64,000 nt of DNA from Dolomedes plantarius (lineage: Eukaryota > Arthropoda > Arachnida > Araneae > Dolomedidae), in assembly GCA_907164885.2 (NCBI GenBank), contig OU015500.1:47083146-47147145 (forward strand). Reading direction: 5' to 3'. The position numbers were made by a program, and so were the translations under genes. Each line of letters begins with the position of its first letter. The first letter of the stretch is position 1. The notes under the pieces were generated by a model. That model saw only the letters and a list, made by a program, of their open reading frames with translations. It was not told where the DNA came from and searched no databases. Below, one piece after another: positions 25,801-40,700 of the stretch.

Positions 25801-28800
25801 TGTTCAAACATCTGATGATGAAGTCATTACAGTGTGAAAATCTGACTGATGAAGAATATTGTGGAATATATTAAAATGAATCATTCTGAAATCGAAGATT
25901 TTGCATCTGTTGCTGATGAAGAGGAGCACATAAATACTAAATCCCACCATCTCAGATAATACAGCAGTGATGCGTGTAAATATTAAGTTTTGTCTACACT
26001 AACAGTGGGAAGAAAGAGTGTTGGAGTCATTTGATGTATTGGACAAAGAAATTCTAAAATGTTTTTGAAATCAGCACACGTCAGCAGAAGATTACCAATT
26101 ATTTCTGCATCAAACACAGTGAGCAACAATTGAAGGTTAAATTAATTTATTCCATTTGTCTTCATTATAGGTAATTTAATTAGTATTGTCAGTTTAATGT
26201 AATAGATTTCAGTCAATTTAATTCATTAAGGATCATTTTTAATAGATTTTATCATTTTTTAAAAACATCATTATTGGATACACAAAGCAACTAATGAGTT
26301 ATACATTTTGAGAACTCTAACATTTTCTTAACATTTTGGATATAGCAAACCACCAAATTAGTGAACAAAAAAAAACCTTTGGACCCATTACGTTATACGA
26401 GGTTCGACTGTATTCTTAAAATTTTCTTATCACTATCATTTTAAATAACTGACTCAATATTTTAAGGTTTTTCACTGAGACACAGCATAAACATGCCTAA
26501 TTTATGAATTTCAAATAATGTAATCTTACCTTGGGGGGGCTGGTAATTTTTCTTCCAGCAAGTTTTTTCTCTCTTAAAGCTCGTCTTTCTCGCCTTGATT
26601 TCTACCCTAATTAAAACATTACAACATTATGAAAATTTTCCAATGAGAGAATTTTTCAAAAATTAAAATGTAACAAATAATCTATTTTTTTTCAAATTTA
26701 ATGTAAAACTAATAGGAGAGCAAGGTTAAAATCAGTATACTTTCAAATAATGTATAGTAATATTGTAGTTAAATTTTGTAATAACCTTCAGTTCATTTTT
26801 TTATTAATTATTAAATAAATTTCAAAAATTAGCTTTTTAAAATTTACATGTAAGGTATGATTGAAAATTTTTATAATGTCACCATGTACAGAAGAAGAAA
26901 ACCTCCCTCTTATACTCTTAAAAAAACAATTAAATTGAGTTAAAATTAGAAATTGTTTCAAAGGGTATTGGCCCAAAATTCAAAGCCTGGCCTGACACAA
27001 ATGTCTTTAGTTGAGATTTGAGGTTCATCTAGAATTACAGCAGGAGTTTGAAGCTCCACCCTGATCCAGCTAAAAATATATGATGGTTACCTCAGCCTAA
27101 AATCCTCAAGTAAAATATAAAACCAGTTTTGGCAATACTCTTTTCACACTCCACTATGCTAGAACTAGAAAGCAGATTGTAACTCAAATTTTCTTTAAAT
27201 TAAAAAAAAGCAGTAAAATTTTGAAAACACATATTAGGAGCTAAAATTATAAATTTACAGAACTTTTTATAGTTAAAATTAAGAGAAACCTTTTTTAATG
27301 TGTTTGTTTTGCTGGCTGGTTCATTCAGAACACAAGTCTTAAGTTATTTAAATTAGTATTTTACATTCAAAATATTGTCAGTGCTTGTCTTCAAAATATT
27401 GTCATTGGCAGCAGCAAAACTGTTAAGACTTATGCTATGAAGTTGCACCCCACCCTCAGTGTTTTCCAGATTTGGTCCCCTTTACTTGTTCCCAAATAAG
27501 AAAAAAAACATTAGCAGGGCAGAAATTAGTATCATTTTAAAGTGATCAATGGAAACAAATGCTTATTTTGCAAGAGTTGGACTAGTCTTACTTTATGGAT
27601 GGGATAAAAAAGCTTGAAAATTGCTAGACCAAATGTATCAAAATTAAGGAAGATTATGTAGAAAAATAACTAAAACCCTATTTAAAAAAAAATGTAGTTT
27701 TCATTACTTTTGCACAGACTAATAATCCTCATAAAAGCTTCTTTCATAAATTTAACAATCAATCAACTAAACCTATTTAATTTTATGCCCAGATCTCCAG
27801 CTCCGAAATACAAGAAAATGGTGGCCCTGTCCCAAATTAATAGAAATTAAAAGAGACCCAACAGCTGTAAGAAAGGGAAAAACAGGCTTAAGCCTTACTG
27901 GGCATGGGCTTGATCTATGCCCACACAAAGATCTATAAATAGAGAAAAATATTTTTCAAATATTGATTAAGGACTTCTATAACGCAAAAATTTAGTGTTA
28001 AAAAAAGCCTTTAGATATACACTTGAAATTTCAAGTTTAACCTAAAACTTATTAAATGCTTAGAGATAAAAACAAGTTTTTTTCTAAGGTGAATAGAGCA
28101 GATCACACACATAATTAACAAATATATGATACAATTCTCCTACTTCCATGTTCTAGCTAACAAGCAGACAAGCTGAAATTGAAACTTAAAATTATTGAAA
28201 GAAATTTAAAAGGATGCAACATTTAATCAGATTTCAGACTCAGATGTTTGAATTTTCATACTACATGAATAAAAAGTATAATCACACTTTCACTTTGTTT
28301 TCATTAAAATTTTTAGAAAGCAAAAAATAAACTAAAATAAGTGCACTGAATAGTTTTGTGATGCCCGGTGGCATAGTGATTAAAAGCTTCCAGCTGCCAC
28401 ACCACAGGTCCAGGGTTCAACCCTGAGACTGGGCAAGGTTGACTCAGCTTTTCATCCCTTGAGTGGGTCGATAAAATGAGGACCAAGCATGCTTGGGAAC
28501 TAAACTCTATGGGTCTCACGTCAGGTTGACACCTGACTGAGACATATGATGTTTGGCACCCTAAGCCCATGGTCAAGAAAGTGGAGATGGGCACCGCCAG
28601 CCTTGGTCCACAGCAGACTGTTGCGTCATGAGTTTAGTTTTTAGAATAGTTTTGTTGTCATGAATAAACTAACACATAAAATTAGTCATTCAGATGAAAT
28701 TGCAGTCATAAGGTAAAATTAAACATAAAACAATGTTCAACCATTCTTTTTTTCTCTTAAAAAAAAAAAAAAGATAGAAGAAAGAGAATTTTTAACATCA

Positions 28801-30022
28801 AAATATACTTTACAATGTATCTATCATAGGGTCTGTAATACTTGAGACAACTGTATTTTTAGAAAAACTGTTTTAATGTACCCTTTCACAACTTTACTAT
28901 TGTGAAAGCTCTATATTGGCCAGCAGATTCTTTTATCAGTTGTGCTCACAGACCACCAGATTTTTAATCCCTTTGCTAACATCTATCTTAATTTCTAAAG
29001 TATAAAGAATTTCACCATAAAATCCTTAACTGAAAAATATCGGATTTTTATGTATTCAGTTTTTCCCCATACAATATATTTTGTGTCACAAATCAATGAC
29101 CTCTTAAAAACACAAAAACTTTCCATCACATTTTGACATCATAAACTTCAAAATACAAAAATCTCAAAACCCCAATGAACAGATATTGATGAACTGAATT
29201 GTAATCCCAAGTACTCAGCAATAATAATTGACAGAAAATTTGTGAAGGGTTTAAACCAACACGGAGCTTAGCAGCCGTAAATGTCCTTGTCGATTGTTTA
29301 TAAACTATAATCACAATTCTAAATTACTTAGTCTCAATATTCAAAAACAACTCAAATGTATGCCAGATGTCATGGACATGATGTCTGACATAGAGAGCTC
29401 CAAAAACTAATTAATGTTTTGATCTGCAACATAATATATGCCTTATACAGGAAACAGCAATCAGTTGAGCCACATAAGTGTGCTATCAGTTTACAAAAAG
29501 AATTAATACTGGAAAGAATTAATACTAAATACCATACGCTACAAATTGGTTAATACAATAAACAAAATTTTAGCTCCTTCCTTAGTTATATGCTCTTGAA
29601 AAAATTCCAAAATAACAAATTCAGAGATCACACTGTATTTTGAATTTAGTCCTAGGGAATCTCATATTCAATATTTGGGCTCTATTCTAAAGCTAATTTT
29701 TAGCTAAAGCTATGCTAACTTCTACATCCATTTTTAGCAATTTGAAAAAATAAATAATGGGATGTTACTAATAAAATTCACTATTTAATATAAACTTCTT
29801 TATTGAGTTAACAAAATGCAGTCCATTTCAAAAACTACCTTATAAGATTTGTCTCAACTTTCTTCAAGATCAGGTAAAAAACAGTGATGTTGACCTCTTA
29901 TTAGTCAAGTCACTCAATCACAGGTGTTGATGTTTTTGTTCAGACGGTGGAGGTGGTTGCTGATACCTTATTTTCCCTCATATTAAAATATCAAAACACA
30001 TTTTTACATGTTTGAGTGATTA

Positions 30023-30054
<32 letters not shown>

Positions 30055-33000
30055 TAAGCTAAAAATTTATTTTGGCTAGATAAGCTGCATACACAAGTTC
30101 ATATAAGTTAAAATTTGGTATCTGCAACTTTTATGAGGGGATTTCATCAGATGCTGCAATTGTTGGGGGATTTTTTATTTTTTTCTCTTTCTTTTAAACA
30201 GATTCCCCAGATGTTTCGGAAGGTGGATTTCAGCTGGTGAGGCATAAACCATTTCTTTTACCATGAAAAGAAAAACTGATTCAGCCTCTTTTTTTTTTTG
30301 GCTGACTTATAAGATCCAAAGCAAGTCCAGAATTTCCAGGGTACTTACGAATACTGAAATAGGTGAGTCCTTCAAGACTGAAAAATGTTGTGAAAAGAAG
30401 CTCTGTCAATAAAAGAGTGAGCAATCACATTTCTATGTTTCCCTTTGACAGATAAGTAAACAATAGCATCCTCACATAAGTCAGTGCACATACGTACGAA
30501 CAAAACAGTTGACTCATAACATATTTTATGCCATACTTAATTTTGTTGCTTGTCTATTAAATCAAAACAAAATGGGTTGAAAGGACAAGAAAAAGGGTAA
30601 CCTACAAAGACATAATTTAAGGAATCTGAGCATTTTTACTTGAAATTGGTAAAATAGGCACTATCAGCATCAGTGTGATCCCTGAATTTAATTTTTTTAT
30701 ATATATACATATTGAAAACATTGTAACGTTTTAAAAAAAGTGTCTTCCTTTCAACCATTAATTTAACAGGCATTTATTTTGATAAAAATTCATACAGTAA
30801 ATAAAAATCACAGTAGAAAATCCTATCACAGCAGCAATGACCACAATGCTAGGAACCAATTTCATATGTTTAATTAAACAGGGTTTTCAAAGAAAAATGA
30901 AATGTTATGCCAAACAGCAACTCTCAAAAATAAATTAAAACAATATAAATGCACTTGTCCTTAAATTCGTTGGGCATTCTATTTTTCCTATATGAACTGC
31001 ACTTTTAATTTCAGAAATTCAAAATATACTACAGTTAAAACATTCACTAAACAGTATAAATAGCAAACACAGCTAACAAAAATTGACACCTGCTTTATAC
31101 CTGCAAAATACAAGAGTAGGCTTAAACATTATTAAACATAAAACAAGAGGAGGTCTCACTTATACTTTTCTATCCTAATAATAACCTCACATGGTGTACA
31201 AAGGCGACCAGAATAAATATATTAAAAAAAAAAAACATTTAGTTCACCAGAGACATCATCATAGGCAGACACAAAATAAAAGGTATAAAATTCACCACAT
31301 TAAAAAACAAATTCTCTAGGACATAACATGAAATTTAGATCCTGATAACTTTATTAAACTAGATATAATCTTTAATCAGCACAAGTATTTTTTATTTTTT
31401 TTTAACACAGAATGATGCTTGCACAGAATTATTTATTATAAATATATTTATAATAAATACAACGATTAATGTATGCAATTGATGTAAAAAAATGAAAAAA
31501 TATATTTATAAAAAAATCGTAACAGATTTTTTATAGACAAAATAATGAAGAAGAAAATATTCAAATTAAATCTAAATTTGAATATTTATGAATAGTTATG
31601 AAACATACTAAAGAATATAGTATAGTTTGAGGAACATTTCTTTTACTGGATTTTAATATTTTTTTGGATAATGTCCAATCGTCTGCCGCCTTAGCAAGAA
31701 AATATATATATATATATTTTGTCTATTTTGTTGCTATGCACATAACGTAGAATTAGTTTAAAGTATCACAAAAAGAAAAGAAACCATGTGATCAGCATTT
31801 AATAAATTAAATTCTAAAAATTAATCTTTAAAAATTCACCAAAAATCAGAAAATGGAGATGAAGATTCGAAAGAGATTTCATTTTAAAGGAATTTTTATG
31901 ATCTTTCTTGTGATATAAATTTTATAACCCATGGATTATTATTTTAAATGCAAACTTTAAAGAATGTTACAAAACAACTTAAAAATTTACTTTTAAAAAA
32001 TCTAAGAATTTTTTTAAAATCTCTCTTAGTGCACCCCTACACTATAAGAAGTATCGCCATGCATAATTTCTGCCCTTTAGGTCCAGCAGTTTGATCTGTG
32101 CGTTATATGTCAGTCAGTTATGGAACTGTTTTATATATATAGATTATAGATTTTAAGGATTAAAACTGAGCTACAGTGAACACAGAAATATGAGTACTTC
32201 CTACAGAAGATTCATCTTTTGCCTTGGTTTTCAACCTGTAGATCACGAAATGTTTTCTGAGGTAGAGAATATCTCTGCAATCATTTATTTTTAATATGTT
32301 TGTTCCTTTACTTTTCAAAAAAAATTTATCAAATGTGATTAGGTGGGACTATGGACTACTTGGTGATCAGAAAAGGGTTTAGCAATTTGAAAAAGGCTCA
32401 GAACCTCTGTTTTATACCTTACTTTAACAAAGCTCTGACTATAAATAAATCTAAGAAAAATATTAACTGCAGGTTTCTTAAGATGATACCCGAAGATAAA
32501 AGATAATATTTTTCATTGCATATATTATATAATTAAACAATAAATTTCAAGCAACTACATGCAAAATATTACAATTTTTAAAAGCAACCACAAAACTTAG
32601 TGCTTCAAAATCAATAATTTATGGGGTAAAAAGTATACTTTTTATTAACTTAAGAAATGTGTATATATATATATATATATGCCCCTAATGAAATAAGAAA
32701 CAAAAATAAATTATATATACATTGAAATACACAATTATTCATTTATGAATTCAAAAAACTAAAAATTTTATAATTAATAAACAAAAATTTAAAAAAATGT
32801 TTTGTCAATGTTAAAAAAAAAAGGTGATAATATTTATGAATATAAGAAAATAAAATGACTGGTAAAAAAATTATCAATAACGGAGTAATTTTATGTGTTA
32901 TGATGGAACATGGTACACACACAAATGAGTTATTTTCCACAACACTGACACAGACAATATTGGCCTCCATCATAATTGAAACACCCCCCGGAAATATTTT

Positions 33001-34720
33001 ATTTTTATATTGTGATCATATAAACTGATGACTACCACTGAAATCAGCAAATGGTATATCAAACTATTAACATTGTCTTCAAAACTACCAAATGATCGTA
33101 TGAATAGTTGATGATCTAATATAAAGAAATATTTATAACACTGCTGTATATTCTCACTATGACCTAAAGCTAAACATGACATACACTGGCAATTCCCCAT
33201 AAATTCTATGACACACTGTAAATTGATTCCCAATGTTCAAATGTGATACTCAGAAAATATGAAACTTCAAATACAGTCAATAGCCCATGAGTCAGCAATT
33301 CTAAAAAGTGCATCATTTATACCAATCGTATAAATGAGACATTGATCAAATATAATTCATTAATTCATAAGAAAATCAACATTCATGAAAAAAAATATAT
33401 AGCAAACAGTTTGGTTAACAACAATTAAAAAAAAGGTATCTCTTAAAGGTAAGACATTTTGTTATCAAAATAAAGCAACAAAAACAATTTCTACCAGTTT
33501 TTGTTTAATCATAGAGCTACTACGATATTCAGGATAAAATATTAAAATGTTTGATTACAATTATTTCCTTTGTCAAAAAACTACTCATTTCTACTACTTA
33601 AAAATGTGATTAGCTGGTACATTTAACAAATAAAACTCACCACATTAGCTGTCTCATTAATGTTGCTCTTGATACTGTTTAGGAATATAATTTTTAACTC
33701 AATACTTTCAATATAATTTTATAAAAGCTATGGGATCACTTATGATACATAGAACACATATTTTAACTACAAAAGTTAAGTTTGTCTCACACTCAAACCA
33801 CCAATTAACGTTTCATCAAAAAAATTTCCACGTTCTCACATCAATTTTATGTACGAACTTAAAAGTTAGCCACAAAGATTAGCTTACAATGATATAAACT
33901 AATGCTGAATAAAACCTTGTTGTTTGACTGGTTTTGAGGCATTATGGTCATAATTATATAACATCAGAAATTACTTTTTTTTAATACTCAAAAGCAACAC
34001 AAGAAATATCTGAACATTACCGTTGCAATATGAAATACTTAAACTTCACAGGAAACTACAAACTAAACTGTTTATAAAGAACCATGCTTGAATATTTGTA
34101 GTAAACACAAATATTACAACTTCTCAGTAAAACCACAGACAGTAAATCTTACGGTATTTGCCATGACACTATGCAACAATATGAATTACATCAAGATCAC
34201 TCTCTCTCTCAATATATATCTATATATATATATATAAAAGAGCTTGTCTGTTTGTTTGTCCGCTATAGAATCATAGACTGTTTCACCCACCGGGACCAAA
34301 TTTGGCACAGTTAATGTTTTGGACCCGAGAAACTTAAATCAGGAAAAACGAAATTTGGGGCTCAATTAGTTTTTTTAAAATTAATTTTTTAATGTTTTTT
34401 GTGCCCGATAGAGGTGCGTCTACCCCCTGTGGATTCCCCTCGACCAGCTACGTGGTTTGAGGATGACGGAGGGGGGGGTTTCAAATTCCAAGGCGCGGGA
34501 GAAAGAGGGTTGGGAATGACCTTAAAATCAGACGAAGGTCCGCAGACTCAAAGTTTCTTTCTTATTGCTTTTATATCATTTCAGTAGAAACGTGCTAAGT
34601 GCATTCTGTCTGGCCAGATGGACATGAAGAGCAGGAGTGCAGCCCAGTATTTTTTTGATGGAATGCATGAAATATTTTATATCTATATATCTACCCGGGC
34701 AACGCCGGGCAATAATGCTA

Positions 34721-34771
<51 letters not shown>

Positions 34772-37700
34772 TTCATACATACATACAGGATGTATCAGTA
34801 CAGTGGTGACAAACTTTCAGGACAGAGAGTACACCTATGATGGGAAATCACATAGCAATGCATAATTGGAAACGCTTTCCAAGCGCGATAGTGACGACAC
34901 AAAACACAAGCATCTATTGGACCACCCAAAATTTCCTTTTTTATTTTTTCAAGATCAAATGAGTTAAGGTCATTTTCTAAAAGAGGAGATCGAATACAGT
35001 CTTTTGGTACAAACCGCATCTCTCTGCAAAAATTAGGGGCTGAGTTATTACAGTATGAATTTATATACAGGGCAACCCCTGAACTTGAAATTTTAAAAAT
35101 TCTCCTACAGTATTGCTATGTGATTTCCCATCATCTAGTTGTTCTCTATCTCTCCTGAAAGTTTGTAACCGCTGTACACCTTGTATATATATATAAACAC
35201 ATCAATTAGAACAGTATTGTAAAATGTGTGCCTGTAAAAGTTATCTTTATACTCAGCATGCAATGAGTTGGTTTTTAACAGGGAAATTTTCTAAAAAAGT
35301 GTGGGGGGGGAAGCTAATTAAAAATTTCTCTTTACACAATGAATACTTATGAATGAAATAATATACTATTAAAACTGCAATTTCTAATAATTATTTCAGA
35401 AAATTTAAGATATACTAGTTGATACCCGTCAAAACATGACGGTTAGATAGTAAATAAATGTATACTAATACACAAATTATACTCAATACATCATTGCCAA
35501 ATGTTGAAAATCATAATGCGCAAAAACAAATTAATGTGTTTGTCAATTATTGCTAATTAAACAGCGCAAAATAACGATTTCCGTGAGGTTTAATCTTATA
35601 TTTCACAAACATAATTATCATAAAATAAGAATGGCAGAGAGAGATCTAGAGAGACTCTTTGGAACAAACTTGCTTATCATTAAAACGTGTCACTGAGCAT
35701 GCGCAGAAATCAATTTTTAATTGTAAATTATCGCTAATTAATAGAAATTGTGGTTACAAAAACCAAATTCGACAAATCTACAGATTACAATCTTTTGTTT
35801 AAGATCAATATGAAGTAAATTGATGCAGTAGTTCTCTCTCACGGACTTATCAAAAAGTCGGCTTAGCAACTTAAATATATAGATTAATGGCATAAATATA
35901 AAAATTCTTATATTTAACAATTATGCACAATTAAAACATACTTTCAATTTAAAAAAAATCTTTTATTTTCCATCTCCAAGTGGAGTATTGCATATGAAAT
36001 ATTGCAGAGGATAATCCTGAATTAAATAAACTCAAATACAATCAAAATAATTGCATTGCTCTGAAATATTATGTATCACAGTTAAGCTCATCACTTTCTA
36101 TTATTACAGGTATTGCAGTTATATTAGCAAAAGCCAAATATTCATATAAATGAAAAAGAAAACAAAAATTTTAAAACCTAATAAAATTAAATACCTAATA
36201 AAAATAGAATTAAAGAGACACAAGCGCAATAAAAATTTTATCAATATAAGATAATCTCATTAAAGTTGTAAATATCATATCAAATTATGCAATGACTCAT
36301 GGAAAAATATGCTACCAAAACAAATTACTTGGGCTCGCAATGTGCATGCATTTATAATTATACAAGAACTGTTATTTTTAACTCCATTAACTCTAAAATT
36401 CTCAATGAAAGAAACAGAAAAAATACAAAACAATATTTTATACAAATTGCATAAATACTAAAATTTAAAAGATAAAAATGTTGCATTAGGTATTAATAAA
36501 ATGAGTAAATCACCAATAACAACCTGACACATGTTAAATAGTTTTTACAGATTATTTTAAACACAGGTTTATGTAATCAATCTGTGAATTCTGAACCAGT
36601 CTTATACAAACAAAGATCTGATGAATAACACATATGCATAAACAGAACTTAGTAAGATATTATTAAACTAATGGTCATTTTAAATGCTTTTAAAAATCCT
36701 GCTTTGAACATAAAATAGCCATACTAAATATTCCAATTATAACTCAACCTTATATTCAATCAGGTTTAATCAAAAGCTAAAATACCATATATACATTAAA
36801 TTGTCACACAATTGTTCACTGATTATTCCCAAAGAATTACATGACTTACATGGAAATAGTTAAATTTTACGTTTAAAAATAAAGAAATTACTACAAAAAA
36901 TTATTTATTGGAAATTACTTTTTCACAGAAATTTTTTTTTAATTTAAAAAAAAAAAATCTTTATTTACCCAAACTCGAATGCACAGCTACACTTCAATAA
37001 TGGAGTTATACTGCCTTACATAATTAATGAAAGTGATTAATTACATAACATTTTTATATTTAAAATACCAGTAACAAATACATTTGCCATGTATACAATT
37101 TTACACATGTAGCAAGTTCTTTAATTACCATATTATTAAAAAAATATAAGGCATAGTTACCGAATACATAGCTTTCTCCTCTTCTATTTCCCTTGCAAGC
37201 CGTAACTGCTCTGCTTCCTCCTTATCCTGCAGTAGATATCTGTTGAAATGCCCCCCGTATTAAACATGGTACAAAAATGGGCAATTACAAAATATAATAT
37301 ATTTCTTTACTATCCAATGAACAGGAATAGAAAAAGAAAAAAAAAAGATAATTTAGTAGGCCCTGACGGTACCACAATGTTCTATTTTGCAGTTATGGAA
37401 AAGAGGAAACCAGAACGTCTAATATACAGTGGATAAGATCTCTTACGTTATAAAATCATCATCTACCATCCCATATTTGATGGACTGTGCATTCATTTCT
37501 GCACACTGTGAAGGGGTAAGAACACTCACATCAACAGTGACATCTGGGGAGGAAAAAAAATTTAATGAATAACACAATATAATAAAAAATGAAAAATTTT
37601 CACTGTTTTAAAACTTATCAACAGTAGTTTAAAAATGTATTCCTCTAAATCTGTAAAATAGTTACTATAAAAATGAACTTAACTAACTGAATAGAATTAT

Positions 37701-40700
37701 AGTATACTAGCTGAATACCTTGCTACGGAGTCATTCAAATAAAATACAATGGTCAATGTATGCAATTAATATAAAAAATATATGTATATATATTTATAAA
37801 AAAATCATAAAGGATATTTTTATTGACAAAATTATGTAGAAGAAAATATTCAAATAAAATACAACAGTTAATGTATGCAATTAATTTATATGTTTAATAT
37901 CCATAAAACATACTAATTTGAATTAAATTCTTAAAAAACTTCTATCTCAATTAATCTAGTGGTTAAATTTTATCTTTTACCGTATTTTAATATTTTATTT
38001 GTAAATTTATTTTGTTATTATGCACATGATGCAAAATTAATTTAAAGTATCACAAAAAGAAAAAAAACCATGTGATCAACATTTAATAAATTAAATTCTA
38101 AAAATTAATCTTTAAATATTCGCCAAAAATCAGAAAATGGAGGTAAAGATTCGAAAAAATTTCATTTTAAAGGAATTTTTATGATCTTTCTCGTGATATA
38201 AATTTTATAACCCTCAGATTATTATTTTAAATGCAAACTTAAAAAAAGTTACTAAAACAGCTTAAAAATTTAATTTTAAAAAATGTAAAGAATTTTTCAA
38301 AAATCTTTCTTAGTGCAGCCCTACACTATGAGAAGAATTGCCATGCAAAATTTCAGCCCTTTATGTCCAACGGTTTGGTCTGTGTGTTGTCTGTCAGTCA
38401 GTCAGTTACGGAACTGTTTTATATATATAGATTATGAATATCTGTAATATCACCAAATTACTTTGGGATGAAGCAAATGCCGGGGTTTTGATTTTATATC
38501 ATTAGCCATTGAACTTCCAAGTATTTTTTAACTGTTATTAAAAGCATTTAGAACACTGACTGCATGTGTCAAGATGAATAGCCATCATTTGTTGTTCACT
38601 ATCAAATAAAACAATTGTATGGGAACTCTACTACAGTAACCAAGCTAACTTGTCTGAACCCAAACTTAATCAACTTAATAAAAATCTTGTTAATAAGTAT
38701 ATATTGCAGTTGGTCATTTAAATTGATTTCTGCCTAATTTAAACAAAAAAGGATTATTCAGTCCTATTTCCTCAGTATGCACTGACTTAAAACAGTTCCT
38801 TTGTTATTCAATATTTGAACACCATGAAGGAAAAAAAGAAAGAGAAAAATTAGAAATATGAGAAAACAAGCATTTTTATGTACTGAAAAATGGGAAATTT
38901 TCAGGATATAGGTAAAAAATTAAACATTTGCCGGGTTACCTTAAAAATGAATATTTTTTCAAGTTATTTAAGCACCTTATCAAACACGATAATGGCACTC
39001 TAAAATTAGTCTATTATTTTTTATGGATTTTTTGCAATCAAAATTCTGTAGACGGCAGCCATGTTTTATTTTAAAAGAGCAGAATGTTTTTAGGGATATA
39101 AAAAAAGGACAAAATTTAATATGATTGAAATGAAATATTGAGGTCATCTTCAATCAATTTTAGTGTCAAGAAAAAAAAGGCACAGAGGTCTTTCTTTGAT
39201 CAAATTATGTGAAAGAGATCTTCCGCTTTTACACAAATCTAGCACAAATAATTGTTATTAAACAAAAAAATAATTTGATGGAATAATTAAGAAAAACATA
39301 TCCTAGGGGATTTATTTTCAAATGTACAGACAATACTTAAATTTTATAGTAAAATAATTTACAGTCATACACAAAATTGATTTAAAATTTCATTTACAAA
39401 TTATAACAAAAAGGCTCCTATATTATAATGTATTTGCTTCACAAGGAACTATTTATTTAGTACAGCTTTAAAAGACCACCCGGGTGAAGTTTCAAAAGCC
39501 AGAATGATCAGAAAAAAATGATACGAGTGACTGTTTTATTTGTGACTCTAAAATGCAAAATTTAATCCAAAAATCTCTAATTTTCTCATGATTAATTTTT
39601 AAACGTCTTGGCAAAATTTATCACCTCAAAAGGTTGGTTTAGTTTGTTTGGGTTGAATGGTGCAAGATCCAAACCAGGACATAAAGTGCTGAACACAAGA
39701 CTACACCACCTCAAAATTTGCCTATCAATTGACAGGTGGTTTAAACATGGTAATGTGACATAAAAGATAATTATTGCATAAGAGCTTGGATGAAAAATGT
39801 TAACTTTAACATAGTTTTTATACAAGTGGCAAGAGTAACAAATTCCTTGATTTAAATGGTTTCACACTTTATAATCAAATATTAGAGCAGCCATTACAGG
39901 GTTTCTGCAGTTTCTGAAAGCTAATTTCATGACTTTTTGAAAACTCTAAATAAATTTCCTGGCAATTTTAGTGATTTCTAGTGTATTTTTTAGTCTAATT
40001 TTAGTGTTCAGAAAAATTAAAAATTATGGCCATTAAGTGTTAGTAACTTAGTGACTTAGTAGCTGCAGTAATTTTTCTAAAGCTTTAACTAAAGTCCCAA
40101 TAAATAGGAATTTTTATAGGGTTTTTTAGAATATTAAAAAAAATCAGATTTATTACAACACATTAAAAAAAATCTAAATATTAAAAAAATCTAAATATTT
40201 TTTATATTTATGTTTTTTATTTGTACCTAGATCTAAATCACTCAGATCATCATCTTTATCATCTTCATTTTCTTCTTCATCATCTCCTTCAGGAATTTTA
40301 TTAATACGAGGAGGAGATTCAGTGCTATCTTCATACACATATCCAATAGCTGCTTTTTTATCAGCAAGTCTAGTGAAAAAAAAAAGAGCTGGATTTATCA
40401 AACAAGTCTAAAAATTTAAATATTCACATAAATTTAAATATTCATGAAACTTACTTTTTCTTTTCTTCTTCACATCCAGGTTTAAAAATGCCATACCTTT
40501 CTTCCATAAATATTTGATGCAGAAATTTATCTTCATTAACTGAAAATAAAATTTATTAAAGAACTGAAATTTGAAATCTCTACAAAATTACAGACAGTAA
40601 TCATGATGATTCTACACTTCAATATTTTCATGTCTGGTGGGCTTTTGAAACTACACTTAAGGCAATGTCATCTCTAACTTTAAAAAAAGGGGGAGGTTAA

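Noticed and set aside
28362..28440. Possible functional tRNA gene (plus strand)
   Set aside because: Same reason: degenerate tRNA-like head of a SINE flanked by duplications.
34576..34840. Open frames rich in Tyr-Ile repeats
   Set aside because: They are translations of a (TA)n microsatellite on both strands; the same holds at 61,132-61,373 and 61,745-61,939.
37248..37436. Plus-strand frame between CLASRP exons 7 and 8
   Set aside because: Covers a 207-base intron opposite the gene; no similarity, probably chance.
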